A DNA stretch of 12,667 bases from Persephonella sp. (GTDB lineage: Bacteria > Aquificota > Aquificia > Aquificales > Hydrogenothermaceae), in NCBI GenBank assembly GCA_027058925.1, contig JALTAS010000108.1:1-12667 (forward strand), given 5' to 3'. Under the pieces are notes generated by a model. The model did not search any database. It worked only from the letters and a program-made list of their open reading frames with translations, and was not told the DNA's origin. The position numbers and the translations under genes are program-made. Below are positions 1-7,307 of the stretch, in pieces (position 1 is the stretch's first letter; each line of letters starts with the position of its first letter).

Positions 1-452
1 CCACAGTCGTGTCTCTCCTCACAGGGCTGGAATATCAGTTTCACATTTCCCTGAAGGTGTTCTTTCAGACTGCACAGGATTTTTGCAGCCCCAAGGAGCA
101 TAGTGGTGTGGGCGTCATGTCCGCAGGAATGCATCACATGGGGAACTTTTGATGCGTAAGGTTTACCGGATTTTTCTTCCATAGGAAGAGCGTCCATATC
201 TGCCCTCAGGGCAACGGTCACATCATGCTTTCCGTTTATTATTCCGACAACGGCTGTAGTTCCCCCAAAATTCTCAATAACCTGATCAACACCAAACTCC
301 CTTAGTTTTTCAGAAACAAACTTTCCTGTTTTTCTTTCTTCCCCTGAAAGCTCAGGATACATATGTATATGCCTTCTCCAGCTGATAAGGTCATCTTTGA
401 GCTGGGATGCTATCTTTTTTATCTCCTCTTTTGCGTTTATATGTATGCCCAT
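1..452 (-). CDS. M20-family amidohydrolase (N-terminal part, cut by window edge)
   Basis: The 150 visible residues match the start of the M20D metallo-amidohydrolases, which hydrolyse N-acyl amino acids and related amides in the cytoplasm with two metal ions. Visible marks are the WRRHIHMYPELSGEE opening (residues 25-39), ALRADMDALPMEE (81-93) with its metal-binding Asp, MHSCGHDAHTTMLLGAA (107-123) carrying the metal-ligand Cys and His, and FQPCEE (141-147), where the paired Glu include the catalytic base. Most relatives have FQPAEE or FQPSEE, so the Cys is unusual. The C-terminal half, including the dimerisation domain, lies beyond the window. ATG at 450-452 is the only plausible start, although the preceding GGGGTAGCAGG is a mediocre ribosome site. 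The gene is divergent from the CBS protein. The substrate cannot be told. Confidence 0.9.
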   Translation of the reverse strand, partial: MGIHINAKEEIKKIASQLKDDLISWRRHIHMYPELSGEERKTGKFVSEKLREFGVDQVIENFGGTTAVVGIINGKHDVTVALRADMDALPMEEKSGKPYASKVPHVMHSCGHDAHTTMLLGAAKILCSLKEHLQGNVKLIFQPCEERHDC

Positions 453-469
453 CCTGCTACCCCATTTGT

Positions 470-501
470 TTGATTGCATAAATTTTACCAGAGGTTATAT
501 T
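470..501 (+). promoter_or_regulatory. Putative promoter of the CBS-domain gene
   Basis: A TTGATT (470-475) could act as -35 and TATATT (496-501) as -10, but the spacing of 20 bases is long; TTGCAT (474-479) gives 16. Transcription would start near 508, about 25 bases before the ATG. It overlaps the divergent amidohydrolase promoter, so the two may compete. Confidence 0.3.
482..490 (-). promoter_or_regulatory. Putative extended -10 promoter for the amidohydrolase gene
   Basis: Read on the minus strand this is TGGTAAAAT, an extended -10 element (TG-N-TAAAAT). The predicted transcription start is near 475, giving a leader of about 23 bases before ATG at 452. No good -35 box is visible, which is common for extended -10 promoters. 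The S1 gene has a near-identical TGCTAAAAT, which supports the reading. Confidence 0.4.
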
Positions 502-517
502 TAGTCTTGTAAGTAAG

Positions 518-525
518 AAGGAGGT
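518..525 (+). promoter_or_regulatory. Strong Shine-Dalgarno that sets the CBS gene start
   Basis: AAGGAGGT is a near-perfect Shine-Dalgarno sequence. It overlaps an in-frame GTG at 524, which therefore cannot be the start, and sits 7 bases before ATG at 533. Confidence 0.7.
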
Positions 526-532
526 GTTTGCC

Positions 533-952
533 ATGGGAGTTAAAAGCATAGCAAGATCAACTGTAGTTACCGTTTCACCTGAATCAACAGTTTTAGATGC
601 CTCAAGACTGATGGCAGAAGCAAACGTTGGAAGCGTTGTTGTTGTTGATAACGGAAAGCCTGTAGGACTGCTCACAGACAGGGATATTGTTGTAAGGGTT
701 GTAAAAGAAAATAAGCCATACAACACGGCTGTGAGAGATGTAATGACGGCTGATCTTGTTGTGATAAATGAAAATGATGGACTTTTTGAGGCACTGGAAA
801 AGGTTAAAAGTAGAGGTGTTAGAAGATATCCTGTTGTTGATGATAACGGAAATCTGACAGGGATTTTGACCCTTGATGATATAGTTTACCTACTTGGCAA
901 AGAGATGGGAGATATAGCCCAGATTATTGAAAAAGAGGCTCCTAACTTATAG
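533..952 (+). CDS. Two-CBS-domain protein
   Basis: This 139-residue protein consists almost entirely of a tandem pair of CBS domains (about residues 8-62 and 71-126), which fold together as a Bateman module and usually bind adenine nucleotides such as AMP or ATP. Typical marks are GSVVVVDNGKPVGLLTDRDI (33-52) and RRYPVVDDNGNLTGILTLDDI (97-117), each ending in the domain's T-x-x-D-I motif. There is no catalytic, DNA-binding or membrane segment, so it is a stand-alone regulatory module of unknown partner. The ATG at 533 is chosen over GTG at 524 because the Shine-Dalgarno overlaps the GTG. It is the only plus-strand gene here, and its stop codon overlaps the 3' end of the convergent glycosyltransferase gene. 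Confidence 0.9.
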   Translation: MGVKSIARSTVVTVSPESTVLDASRLMAEANVGSVVVVDNGKPVGLLTDRDIVVRVVKENKPYNTAVRDVMTADLVVINENDGLFEALEKVKSRGVRRYPVVDDNGNLTGILTLDDIVYLLGKEMGDIAQIIEKEAPNL

Positions 953-1936
953 AAGTTTGTAGAGGGCGCTGAGCACCATTTCAGCTGATATTTTTTCCAT
1001 ACATTCAAAGGTGCCTGTAGGGCATTTGTTGTGTCCGTGAAGACCACAGGGGCGGCATTTTAAACCTTTCACCTCAACTATTATGCCGTTTCTGTAAGGG
1101 TAAAAGCCAAAATCTGTAATTGTTGGACCATAAATATCAACAACAGGGGTGTTAAAAGAAACAGCCATGTGAACAGGGGCAGAATCGTTTGATATTAAAG
1201 CTTTTGCATGTTTTACCAGGCTAAAGCTTTCTCTTAAAGATGTTCTTCCTACAATGTTTATAATCCCTGACTTTCCTTTGATAATATCCTGTGTAAAATC
1301 AGTATCTTCTGGACCTCCAAAAATAACAACCTTCTCACCTTTTTTTAAAAGAGTATCAATCAGGTCTGAAAATCCTTCTGCTGTCCATCTTTTTGTTTTC
1401 CATTTAGAACCTGGGGCAATAAGGATGTAACTTTTGCTTTTTAGACCCAATTTCTTGTAATAACTATCCTCCTCCTTATTAAGGAATATCTCAGGAAATC
1501 TCTGGATTTTTGATTCATCATACTCTTTAAAAACTTTCAGCAGAGAAAGGTTTCTGTCTATTTCATGTGTCCCATCAAATCTATGGGGAACTGTTTTTGT
1601 GTAAAGAAATGAAAATCCTGCCCTGTCAAAACCTACCCTGAAAGGAATTTTTGACAGAAAAAGTGAGTATGATGCCCTGTGGGATCTGTGAGGGGATATA
1701 GCTATATCAAATCTTTCTGATCTTAATTCTTTTATCAGCTGGAGGTTTGAGTCCTTTTTTTTGTCATAAATGATCAGCTTATCAATATGAGGGTTGTTTT
1801 TCAAAACATCATTCCCAAAAGGTTTCGTTATTGCGGTGAGTTTACTTTCAGGAAAAAGATTTTTTATTGATCTGAAAAGGGGCGTTGTGAGAATAAGGTC
1901 TCCTAAGAATGCTGTCTGCCACACAACGATTTTCAT
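947..1936 (-). CDS. Family 9 glycosyltransferase (LPS heptosyltransferase-like, WaaF/RfaF type)
   Basis: This 329-residue protein is a GT9 glycosyltransferase. The family transfers ADP-heptose or similar sugars to the lipopolysaccharide core at the inner face of the cytoplasmic membrane. The N-terminal Rossmann half starts with MKIVVWQTAFLGDLILTTPL, whose G-D-x-x-x-T-x-P pattern is the acceptor-side signature. The C-terminal half has APGSKWKTKRW (174-184) and ISNDSAPVHMA (248-258), the donor-nucleotide region. A Cys cluster (C294, C297, C305, C312) near the end recurs in many GT9 proteins. ATG follows the accA stop with no gap (TAA then ATG), so translation is probably coupled; it is the last gene of the S1 operon. 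Its stop overlaps the convergent CBS gene by 6 bases. The exact sugar and acceptor are unknown, so no waa symbol is assigned. Confidence 0.88.
   Translation of the reverse strand: MKIVVWQTAFLGDLILTTPLFRSIKNLFPESKLTAITKPFGNDVLKNNPHIDKLIIYDKKKDSNLQLIKELRSERFDIAISPHRSHRASYSLFLSKIPFRVGFDRAGFSFLYTKTVPHRFDGTHEIDRNLSLLKVFKEYDESKIQRFPEIFLNKEEDSYYKKLGLKSKSYILIAPGSKWKTKRWTAEGFSDLIDTLLKKGEKVVIFGGPEDTDFTQDIIKGKSGIINIVGRTSLRESFSLVKHAKALISNDSAPVHMAVSFNTPVVDIYGPTITDFGFYPYRNGIIVEVKGLKCRPCGLHGHNKCPTGTFECMEKISAEMVLSALYKLL
968..996 (+). terminator. Possible weak terminator after the CBS gene
   Basis: GCTGA (968-972) and TCAGC (981-985) form a 5-bp stem with an 8-base loop, followed after TGATA by six T (991-996). 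It lies 16 bases past the CBS stop, inside the 3' end of the convergent glycosyltransferase gene. The stem is short and the T-run is not directly adjacent, so this is tentative. Confidence 0.25.
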
Positions 1937-2881
1937 TTATTTCTCTGTGAACCTTCCCATTGAGTAAAATTTTGCCTGCCTTTTTTCCACAAGCACATCA
2001 GGGGCTATGTTTATGATCTCTTTCAGGCTATTTCTTAAAGCTCTCTTTAAAAGCCTGAACATTTTTTTAGGCTGGAGGTGTGCCCCTCCAAGTGGTTCAG
2101 GAACTATACAGTCTATTATTCCAAGCTCTTTAAGGTCTTTTGCTGTTATTTTCAGGCTTTCGGCAGCTTCAGGGGCTTTCTCCTGTGATTTGAAAAGTAT
2201 GGCAGCACAGCCTTCTGGGGAAATAACAGAGTATATTGAGTTTTCAAGCATAAGTATTCTGTCTCCTACTCCAAGGGCAAGGGCTCCGCCGCTTCCACCT
2301 TCACCGATAACTGTGCAGACAATAGGAGTTTTTAGACCTCCCATCGTCATAATGCTTTCGGCGATAGCCTGAGACTGACCTCTTTCTTCTGCTCCGATTC
2401 CCGGGTAAGCTCCCGGAGTATCAATAAATGTGATAACTGGTCTGTTGAACTTTTCAGCAAGCTTCATAATTCTGATGGCTTTCCTGTAGCCTTCAGGGTG
2501 GGGCATGCCAAAGTTTCTTTCTATCTTTTCTCTGGTGTCTTTTCCTTTTTCATGTCCTATTACAGCAACAGGAATTCCTTCAAAAAATGCAAATCCGGCT
2601 ATTATGGCTTTATCATCTCCAAATCTTCTGTCTCCGTGAAGCTCAACAAAATCTGTAAACAGGTTCTGTATGTAATCGCTTGTGTGTGGTCTTTTAGGAT
2701 GTCTTGCAAGCTGAACCCTCTCCCATGCTGAAAGCTGCTGCATTTTTGTTTTTGCCAGTTTTCTAAACTCTTTCCTTGCCTGGATAAGCTCATCTATTTT
2801 TTCCCTTTTCCCCTGTTTTATCTCTTTTCTTAAGATCTCAATTTTTTCAGATAATGACTGAATTTCTTTGCTCAGATCCAT
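1937..2881 (-). CDS. accA: Acetyl-CoA carboxylase carboxyltransferase subunit alpha
   Basis: This is AccA, which together with AccD transfers the carboxyl group from biotinyl-BCCP to acetyl-CoA, giving malonyl-CoA, the first committed step of fatty acid synthesis. At 314 residues it is full length. Visible marks are the helical N-terminus (1-60), the crotonase-like core with [15 protein letters not shown] (76-90), [18 protein letters not shown] (152-169), [15 protein letters not shown] (193-207), whose glycines form an oxyanion hole, and SPEGCAAIL (221-229). The zinc ribbon belongs to AccD, which is not in this window, nor are accB and accC. The ATG has a good AAGGGG ribosome site at 2888-2893, overlapping the antiporter stop codon 9 bases upstream. 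Identification is secure. Confidence 0.97.
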   Translation of the reverse strand: MDLSKEIQSLSEKIEILRKEIKQGKREKIDELIQARKEFRKLAKTKMQQLSAWERVQLARHPKRPHTSDYIQNLFTDFVELHGDRRFGDDKAIIAGFAFFEGIPVAVIGHEKGKDTREKIERNFGMPHPEGYRKAIRIMKLAEKFNRPVITFIDTPGAYPGIGAEERGQSQAIAESIMTMGGLKTPIVCTVIGEGGSGGALALGVGDRILMLENSIYSVISPEGCAAILFKSQEKAPEAAESLKITAKDLKELGIIDCIVPEPLGGAHLQPKKMFRLLKRALRNSLKEIINIAPDVLVEKRQAKFYSMGRFTEK

Positions 2882-2890
2882 ATCTACCCC

Positions 2891-3892
2891 TTAAATAAAT
2901 TCTTTGACAGCAAGGTATAAATAAAAAATATAAAATATTCCTCCAAATGTAAGGCCAAAAGGTATTAACTTTTTCTCAACATAAGACAGAGTTAATGCTA
3001 AAAAACCGGCCATTATAGCAAATATTCCTGATACAAGAGCAAGCCCTGTTATATTCCATTCGGTAAAAACTATACCAAAACTTACGGGAAGTGTACTTTG
3101 AAAAACCATCGCTCCACTAACATTTCCAATGGCGAGAAAATCTTTTTTCCTGAGAACCCAGAATATACTGTTTACTTTTTCCGGCAGTTCTGTAGCTATT
3201 GGAGCAACAAGAAGAGAGAACAGTAAAGCAGGAAATCCAAAATGAAGGCTTATCTTTTCTATTCCGCTTACAAACATATGTGCCCCACTGATCATTATTA
3301 TAAGAGCTGTTATGACCTGAATTATGATAATAATGATAGGTGGGTGAGGATTATTTGGGGAAAAGTACAGCTTTTCAACAGCTTCCATCTCGTTGCTTTT
3401 TCCTTTCAGTGTTAACATCACATAAAGAACATATAAGCCGATCAAAAATAAAGCTGTAAAAATTCTAAGTGTGTGATTTTCAAATGGAACGATAAAAAGT
3501 GCTATTGAGTAAGCAAAAAGAAAAAATACCATATCTCTTCTAAAACCGATGGTCTCAATATGAAGCTCAAGATCCCTTTTTCTCAAAAGAAAATAGCCTA
3601 ACAAAACGGTAATACCTATAAGGGGAAAAGCCAGTGTTGCCAGCATGAAAGGAGCGCCTAAAATAGCCCCCACTCCTATCTCGTGTCCCTTTCCTTCTGC
3701 GAAAAACAGCACGGCTATTATAGGCAGAATTGTTTCAGGCAGGGCTGTTCCGACAGCTGCGAGGACACTTCCTGTAAAGTTTGTTGAAAGTTTTAACCTG
3801 TGTCCTAATGCTTCAACACCATTTGTAAATATTTCTGCTGATATGAGTATAAAGATCAGCCCCAGAACAAAAAGAAGTATGTCAAACAGCAT
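2891..3892 (-). CDS. CaCA-family Na+/Ca2+ exchanger-like antiporter
   Basis: This 333-residue membrane protein has about ten hydrophobic segments and the two inverted alpha repeats of the calcium/cation antiporter superfamily. Repeat 1 contains VGTALPE (47-53) followed by a GAILGAP stretch (76-81). Repeat 2 contains PIATELPE (231-238) and GNVSGAMVFQ (256-265). The Glu in each LPE motif (E53, E238) are the expected ion ligands, so the transporter should be active. A loop of about 25 residues (163-187) separates the halves. The family exchanges Ca2+ (or other cations) for Na+ or H+ across the cytoplasmic membrane; ion specificity cannot be read here. ATG directly follows the S1 stop (TAA then ATG) and accA follows 9 bases after its own stop, so it is embedded in a housekeeping operon with no obvious functional link. 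Confidence 0.88.
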   Translation of the reverse strand: MLFDILLFVLGLIFILISAEIFTNGVEALGHRLKLSTNFTGSVLAAVGTALPETILPIIAVLFFAEGKGHEIGVGAILGAPFMLATLAFPLIGITVLLGYFLLRKRDLELHIETIGFRRDMVFFLFAYSIALFIVPFENHTLRIFTALFLIGLYVLYVMLTLKGKSNEMEAVEKLYFSPNNPHPPIIIIIIQVITALIIMISGAHMFVSGIEKISLHFGFPALLFSLLVAPIATELPEKVNSIFWVLRKKDFLAIGNVSGAMVFQSTLPVSFGIVFTEWNITGLALVSGIFAIMAGFLALTLSYVEKKLIPFGLTFGGIFYIFYLYLAVKEFI

Positions 3893-5545
3893 TTATTTTT
3901 CTAACCCCTTGAGTTTTTCTTTGAGAATATCCCCCAGAGTTCCTAAAGAATCCCCTTTAGGTTTGACCTTTTCAAGATTTTTCTTTATCTCATTTTTTTC
4001 TTTTTCCTTTTCAACAGCCTTTATGCTGAGTATTATATCGTTACCTTTTATTCTGATTATTTTTGCTTCAACCTCCTGATTGAGTGAAAGTTTATCACTT
4101 GGTATTTCTATCTTTTCTTTTGAAATCTGGCTTACTGGTATGAACCCTTCAACATCTTCATCAAGCTCAACAAAAGCTCCCCTATCAATCAGTTTAATAA
4201 CTTTTCCTCTTACTATATCGCCTTCTTTGTGGGTTGACAGATAACTCTCCCATGGATTTTCCCTGAACTGTTTTAAACCGAGTCTGATTCTGTTTCCTTC
4301 TTTCCCTAAAACTTTGAACTGTCTAACTGATTTTCCCTTCAGGATGTTTGATATATTTTTTATTTTTGGGTTCCATGTTGCATCTTCAATATGAAGGACA
4401 CCTTCTATATCTCCAAGATCTACTACGGCCATTTTTGTTTTTATCTCTTTTATTCTTCCTTCTATAACAGATCCTTCAGGATTTTCTTTTAGAAATTTTT
4501 CTACAGGATGGGGAACAGTTGCTTTGATACTCAGTTTTAGTCTTCTCCTATTCCTGTCTAACTCTATTATTTTTGCTTTTACAGTCTGACCTGTTTTAAA
4601 TCTGTTTTTGTAATCAAGAGGTCTTAGATGATCTGTTTCCATTTTGTATATGAAACCTTCTATATCTCCAATTTTAACAACTATCCCGTAATCATTTATC
4701 TCTTTAATTTTTCCCTCAACGATCTCCCCTTCTTTTTTATCAAACTCTTTCCATGCATCAGGTTCAAGATCTCTTCTTGAGAAAACGATTTTTTTGTTTT
4801 CCCTATCAAGGTTTTTGACTGCAACATCAATCTCATCGCCTACAGATAGTTCCTGACTGATTTTCCTTGATCTGTTCCAAGAATATAAACTCTGGGGGAG
4901 AAATCCAAACACTGTGTTTTCCAAGGATAGAACAACACCGTTTTCAAATATCTTTACGACCTTGCCTTTTACAACCTTTCCCTCTTCAAGCAGATTGAAT
5001 ATCTGCTCCTTTTTCTTCTCTTCCTCTTCCCTTATAACATCTTTTCTTGAAACAACTATATTTGGGTTTTTTTCCCTTTTTTCAAACTTTATAACATATA
5101 TATCAAATTCTGCTGGAGGGAACTCTTCACCTCTCTTTAGGCCTGATTCTGAATATGGTAAATATGCTTTTATTCCATTTATATCAACCAGAAACCCTTT
5201 ATTGGCTTTTTTAACCAGTTTTGCCTTTATCCTCTGTCTGTTTTTGAAGGCATCCTCAATATTTTCAAGATATTTTCTGAAAAGGATAGGTCTTCTTGAT
5301 ATAAGATCATAACCTTCTTTGTTTTTCTTCCCAAGATAAACAGCTTCTATCTCATCTCCCTCTTTCAGTCCTTCAATCTCTCTTGTATCTATAGCAACTT
5401 CTGTTTTTTGTCCCACATCAACAAATGCTGTTTTCTCCTGTATTTTTACTATTTTCCCTTTTATTATCTGTCCTTTGTGGTAAAAATGTATGTTTGCAGA
5501 TTCTTCCTCTAACAGCTTTTCAAACTCATCCTGAAAGTTTTCCAT
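3893..5545 (-). CDS. rpsA: 30S ribosomal protein S1
   Basis: Six consecutive S1 (OB-fold) RNA-binding domains fill about 550 residues, the size and domain number of Gram-negative S1. Counted from the upstream ATG at 5557, they lie near residues 28-88, 107-171, 193-261, 277-344, 362-428 and 445-512. Domain 6 is the most canonical (GKVIKLIDRGAFVELDEDVE, 451-470, then GFIPVSQIS). Domains 1 and 2 are diverged, as expected for the ribosome-docking part. The tail is highly charged and ends GTLGDILKEKLKGLEK. S1 binds mRNA leaders and helps initiation on structured or weak ribosome sites. I prefer ATG at 5543-5545 (protein starts MENFQDEFEKLLEE) because GGGG sits 6 bases upstream; ATG at 5555-5557 would add four residues but has no ribosome site. 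It is the first gene of the operon with the antiporter, accA and the glycosyltransferase. Confidence 0.93.
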   Translation of the reverse strand: MENFQDEFEKLLEEESANIHFYHKGQIIKGKIVKIQEKTAFVDVGQKTEVAIDTREIEGLKEGDEIEAVYLGKKNKEGYDLISRRPILFRKYLENIEDAFKNRQRIKAKLVKKANKGFLVDINGIKAYLPYSESGLKRGEEFPPAEFDIYVIKFEKREKNPNIVVSRKDVIREEEEKKKEQIFNLLEEGKVVKGKVVKIFENGVVLSLENTVFGFLPQSLYSWNRSRKISQELSVGDEIDVAVKNLDRENKKIVFSRRDLEPDAWKEFDKKEGEIVEGKIKEINDYGIVVKIGDIEGFIYKMETDHLRPLDYKNRFKTGQTVKAKIIELDRNRRRLKLSIKATVPHPVEKFLKENPEGSVIEGRIKEIKTKMAVVDLGDIEGVLHIEDATWNPKIKNISNILKGKSVRQFKVLGKEGNRIRLGLKQFRENPWESYLSTHKEGDIVRGKVIKLIDRGAFVELDEDVEGFIPVSQISKEKIEIPSDKLSLNQEVEAKIIRIKGNDIILSIKAVEKEKEKNEIKKNLEKVKPKGDSLGTLGDILKEKLKGLEK

Positions 5546-5579
5546 AATAAACCCCATAATATTGATTGCTTAAACAGAA

Positions 5580-5588
5580 ATTTTAGCA
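5580..5588 (-). promoter_or_regulatory. Putative extended -10 promoter for the S1 operon
   Basis: On the minus strand this reads TGCTAAAAT, an extended -10 element in the gap between the kinase stop and the S1 start. Transcription would start near 5573, about 28 bases before ATG at 5545. No clear -35 is seen; TTACAG lies 21 bases upstream, too far. It suggests S1 does not depend only on read-through from the kinase genes. Confidence 0.4.
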
Positions 5589-5626
5589 TTTTTTTGTGTA
5601 TTTTTCCTGTAATTTGAGCCTTATTT

Positions 5627-6667
5627 TTACAGCTTTATCTGAGCTGTAAACTCTCCTTTTTCATAACTGATGCTGACTTCCCATCCTATTTCCAAACAAA
5701 GCTTTTTGACTATATTTAAACCTATTCCTATCCCTCTGTCCGTTTCCCTGTAGTATCTGTCAAAGAGTTTATCAGGATTTTTAATATAAGGTGATGAGTT
5801 TTTTATTACAACATTTTTATCAATTTTTACTTTTACATAACCATTTCTTGTGTTGTGTTTAAAGGCATTTGAAAGGAGATTTGTTATTATTCTTTCTGCA
5901 ACAGTTCTGTCCACATTAACGACAAGATCCTTTAAAACTGTTTCTACCTTTATTTCTGGATGAAGTTTTTTGAAAAAATTGATCTCAGATTCTACAATAT
6001 CTTTGAGATTTACTTCCTGCACACTTTTTTCAGTTTCTTTTATAAGGGTTTTAAGGTTGTTGTATATATTAGAAAGCTGCTTTGTTGCCAGTATTGTGTT
6101 TTCAACGTCTTCATCATCTTTATATTTTGATTTAAGGATTTTCATATTAATCAGTATGCTTGAAACAGGGGTGTTTATGTCGTGGATTATGTCTTTTACA
6201 GATTCGTCAAGCATGGAGTATGCTCTTCTCAAAGGAGATATAGAATAAAAGGAAAACAAAAATGACAGAATAAAAATCAGAAGGGTAGATAAAGCGTAGA
6301 TGTAAGTAATTTTTTCTGTGGATATCACAAGTTCTTTTCTAAACCTGTCTTTGCTGTATTTTATTCTTAAAGCTTCATTTTTTACAAATGGTATCGGAAC
6401 ATCTATATAATAACTGCCTGAGTTTTCTAAAAGTTCATAAAATTTTTTCTCTTTTAATGGAACAAGCTCTGTTTCAAACTTATCTCCTTTTAGTGTAAGG
6501 GAGTAATTTTTCATCTCAAGGTAAAGTGAGTAAAGTTTTTCCTGCTTTAAGTTTTTGTAATAGAAAACAAATAAAAGGGAAACAAAAACAAACATAGAAA
6601 GAAAAAAAAGTAAAAAGCTTTTTAGGAAGGATTCCCTTTCATACCTGTTTTGAAAAATTCTTATCAT
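5627..6667 (-). CDS. Membrane sensor histidine kinase
   Basis: This 346-residue protein has two membrane helices (about 17-37 and 120-142) flanking an 80-residue periplasmic sensor region that resembles no domain I recognise. The phosphoacceptor site is HDINTPVSS (162-170), with H162 as the expected phosphorylated His. The ATP-binding domain has an N box, NLLSNAFKHN (263-272), an LFDRYYR F-box-like stretch (302-307) and a G2 box, GIGIGLNIVKKL (312-323). The usual G1 box (D-x-G-x-G) is replaced by a VIKNSSPYIKN stretch (287-297), a variant also found in some small kinases. There is no HAMP domain between the second helix and the His region. Its ATG overlaps the regulator stop as ATGA, so the two are cognate and translationally coupled. 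What it senses is unknown; its neighbours point to envelope state or metals. Confidence 0.9.
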   Translation of the reverse strand: MIRIFQNRYERESFLKSFLLFFLSMFVFVSLLFVFYYKNLKQEKLYSLYLEMKNYSLTLKGDKFETELVPLKEKKFYELLENSGSYYIDVPIPFVKNEALRIKYSKDRFRKELVISTEKITYIYALSTLLIFILSFLFSFYSISPLRRAYSMLDESVKDIIHDINTPVSSILINMKILKSKYKDDEDVENTILATKQLSNIYNNLKTLIKETEKSVQEVNLKDIVESEINFFKKLHPEIKVETVLKDLVVNVDRTVAERIITNLLSNAFKHNTRNGYVKVKIDKNVVIKNSSPYIKNPDKLFDRYYRETDRGIGIGLNIVKKLCLEIGWEVSISYEKGEFTAQIKL

Positions 6668-7305
6668 TGCAAGATATATCCTGTTCCTCTAACAGCTTTT
6701 ATATTAAGTTCTGTTTTTTTCTTAATTTTGGACATGGTTACTCTTAAACCAAGATCAGAGGGTTGTTCCATAAGCTCAAAAAATTTTTCCTTTGGAACAA
6801 CCCTTCCCTGATTTTTTATCAGCTTTTTTAAAAAGTTAAGCTGGAGAGGGGTAAGGTCAAGGGGCTTACCATTTTTGTATGCGATATTTTCTCTTATTGT
6901 GATATATTTGTAGGATATTTCTTCCTCTTTTCCTTCTCTTCCTGTTTTGCTTTCTATACGTACTTTTATCCGTACAAGAAGTTCGTCTGGATCAAAAGGC
7001 TTTTTTATGTAATCCTCAGCCCCAGCATTAAACCCTTTAACTACCGTTTTAGAATCTCTCAAAGCACTTATAAAGATTGTGGGAGTTTTGTCATCTGCAA
7101 ACCTTAGATCCTCAAGGAGATTAATACCGCTTCCATCTTTCAGGTTGATGTCTAAGATGTAAAGATCATAGCTGTTTTCAAAAGTTTTATCTCCAGCTTC
7201 ATAATAGCTTTTAGCGATATCAACATCATATCCGTGCATTTTCAAATACCTGACGAGGCTATTTGCTAAAACTGTATCATCCTCAACAAGAAGGATCCTT
7301 TTCAT
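6664..7305 (-). CDS. OmpR/PhoB-family response regulator
   Basis: This 213-residue regulator has an N-terminal receiver domain (1-117) and a C-terminal winged-helix DNA-binding domain (about 131-212). Receiver marks are the acidic pair E8-D9-D10, the phosphoacceptor D52 in YILDINLKDG, the switch S80 and K102 in the KKPF motif. The winged helix has LDLTPLQLNFLKKLIKNQG (149-167) and ends in the RGTGYIL wing. Proteins of this family bind as dimers to direct repeats about 11 bp apart, and two such repeats lie upstream in this cluster. It starts 2 bases after the barrel-protein stop and overlaps the kinase start (ATGA), giving barrel, regulator and kinase in one transcript. It probably regulates its own operon, which is an inference. 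Confidence 0.93.
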   Translation of the reverse strand: MKRILLVEDDTVLANSLVRYLKMHGYDVDIAKSYYEAGDKTFENSYDLYILDINLKDGSGINLLEDLRFADDKTPTIFISALRDSKTVVKGFNAGAEDYIKKPFDPDELLVRIKVRIESKTGREGKEEEISYKYITIRENIAYKNGKPLDLTPLQLNFLKKLIKNQGRVVPKEKFFELMEQPSDLGLRVTMSKIKKKTELNIKAVRGTGYILQ

Positions 7306-7307
7306 CT

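Noticed and set aside
524..532. GTG start for the CBS gene, three codons upstream of the ATG
   Set aside because: The GTG lies within the AAGGAGGT ribosome site, so it cannot be used; ATG at 533 has ideal spacing.
2891..2893. Terminator between the antiporter and accA
   Set aside because: Only 9 bases separate them and they hold the accA ribosome site; no hairpin with a T-run is present.
3645..4079. Plus-strand open frame across the antiporter and S1 genes
   Set aside because: It is antisense to two conserved proteins and has low-complexity shadow composition.
5546..5557. Upstream ATG for ribosomal protein S1
   Set aside because: It has no ribosome site, while the ATG at 5545 has GGGG 6 bases before it. 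It is not excluded and would add only four residues.
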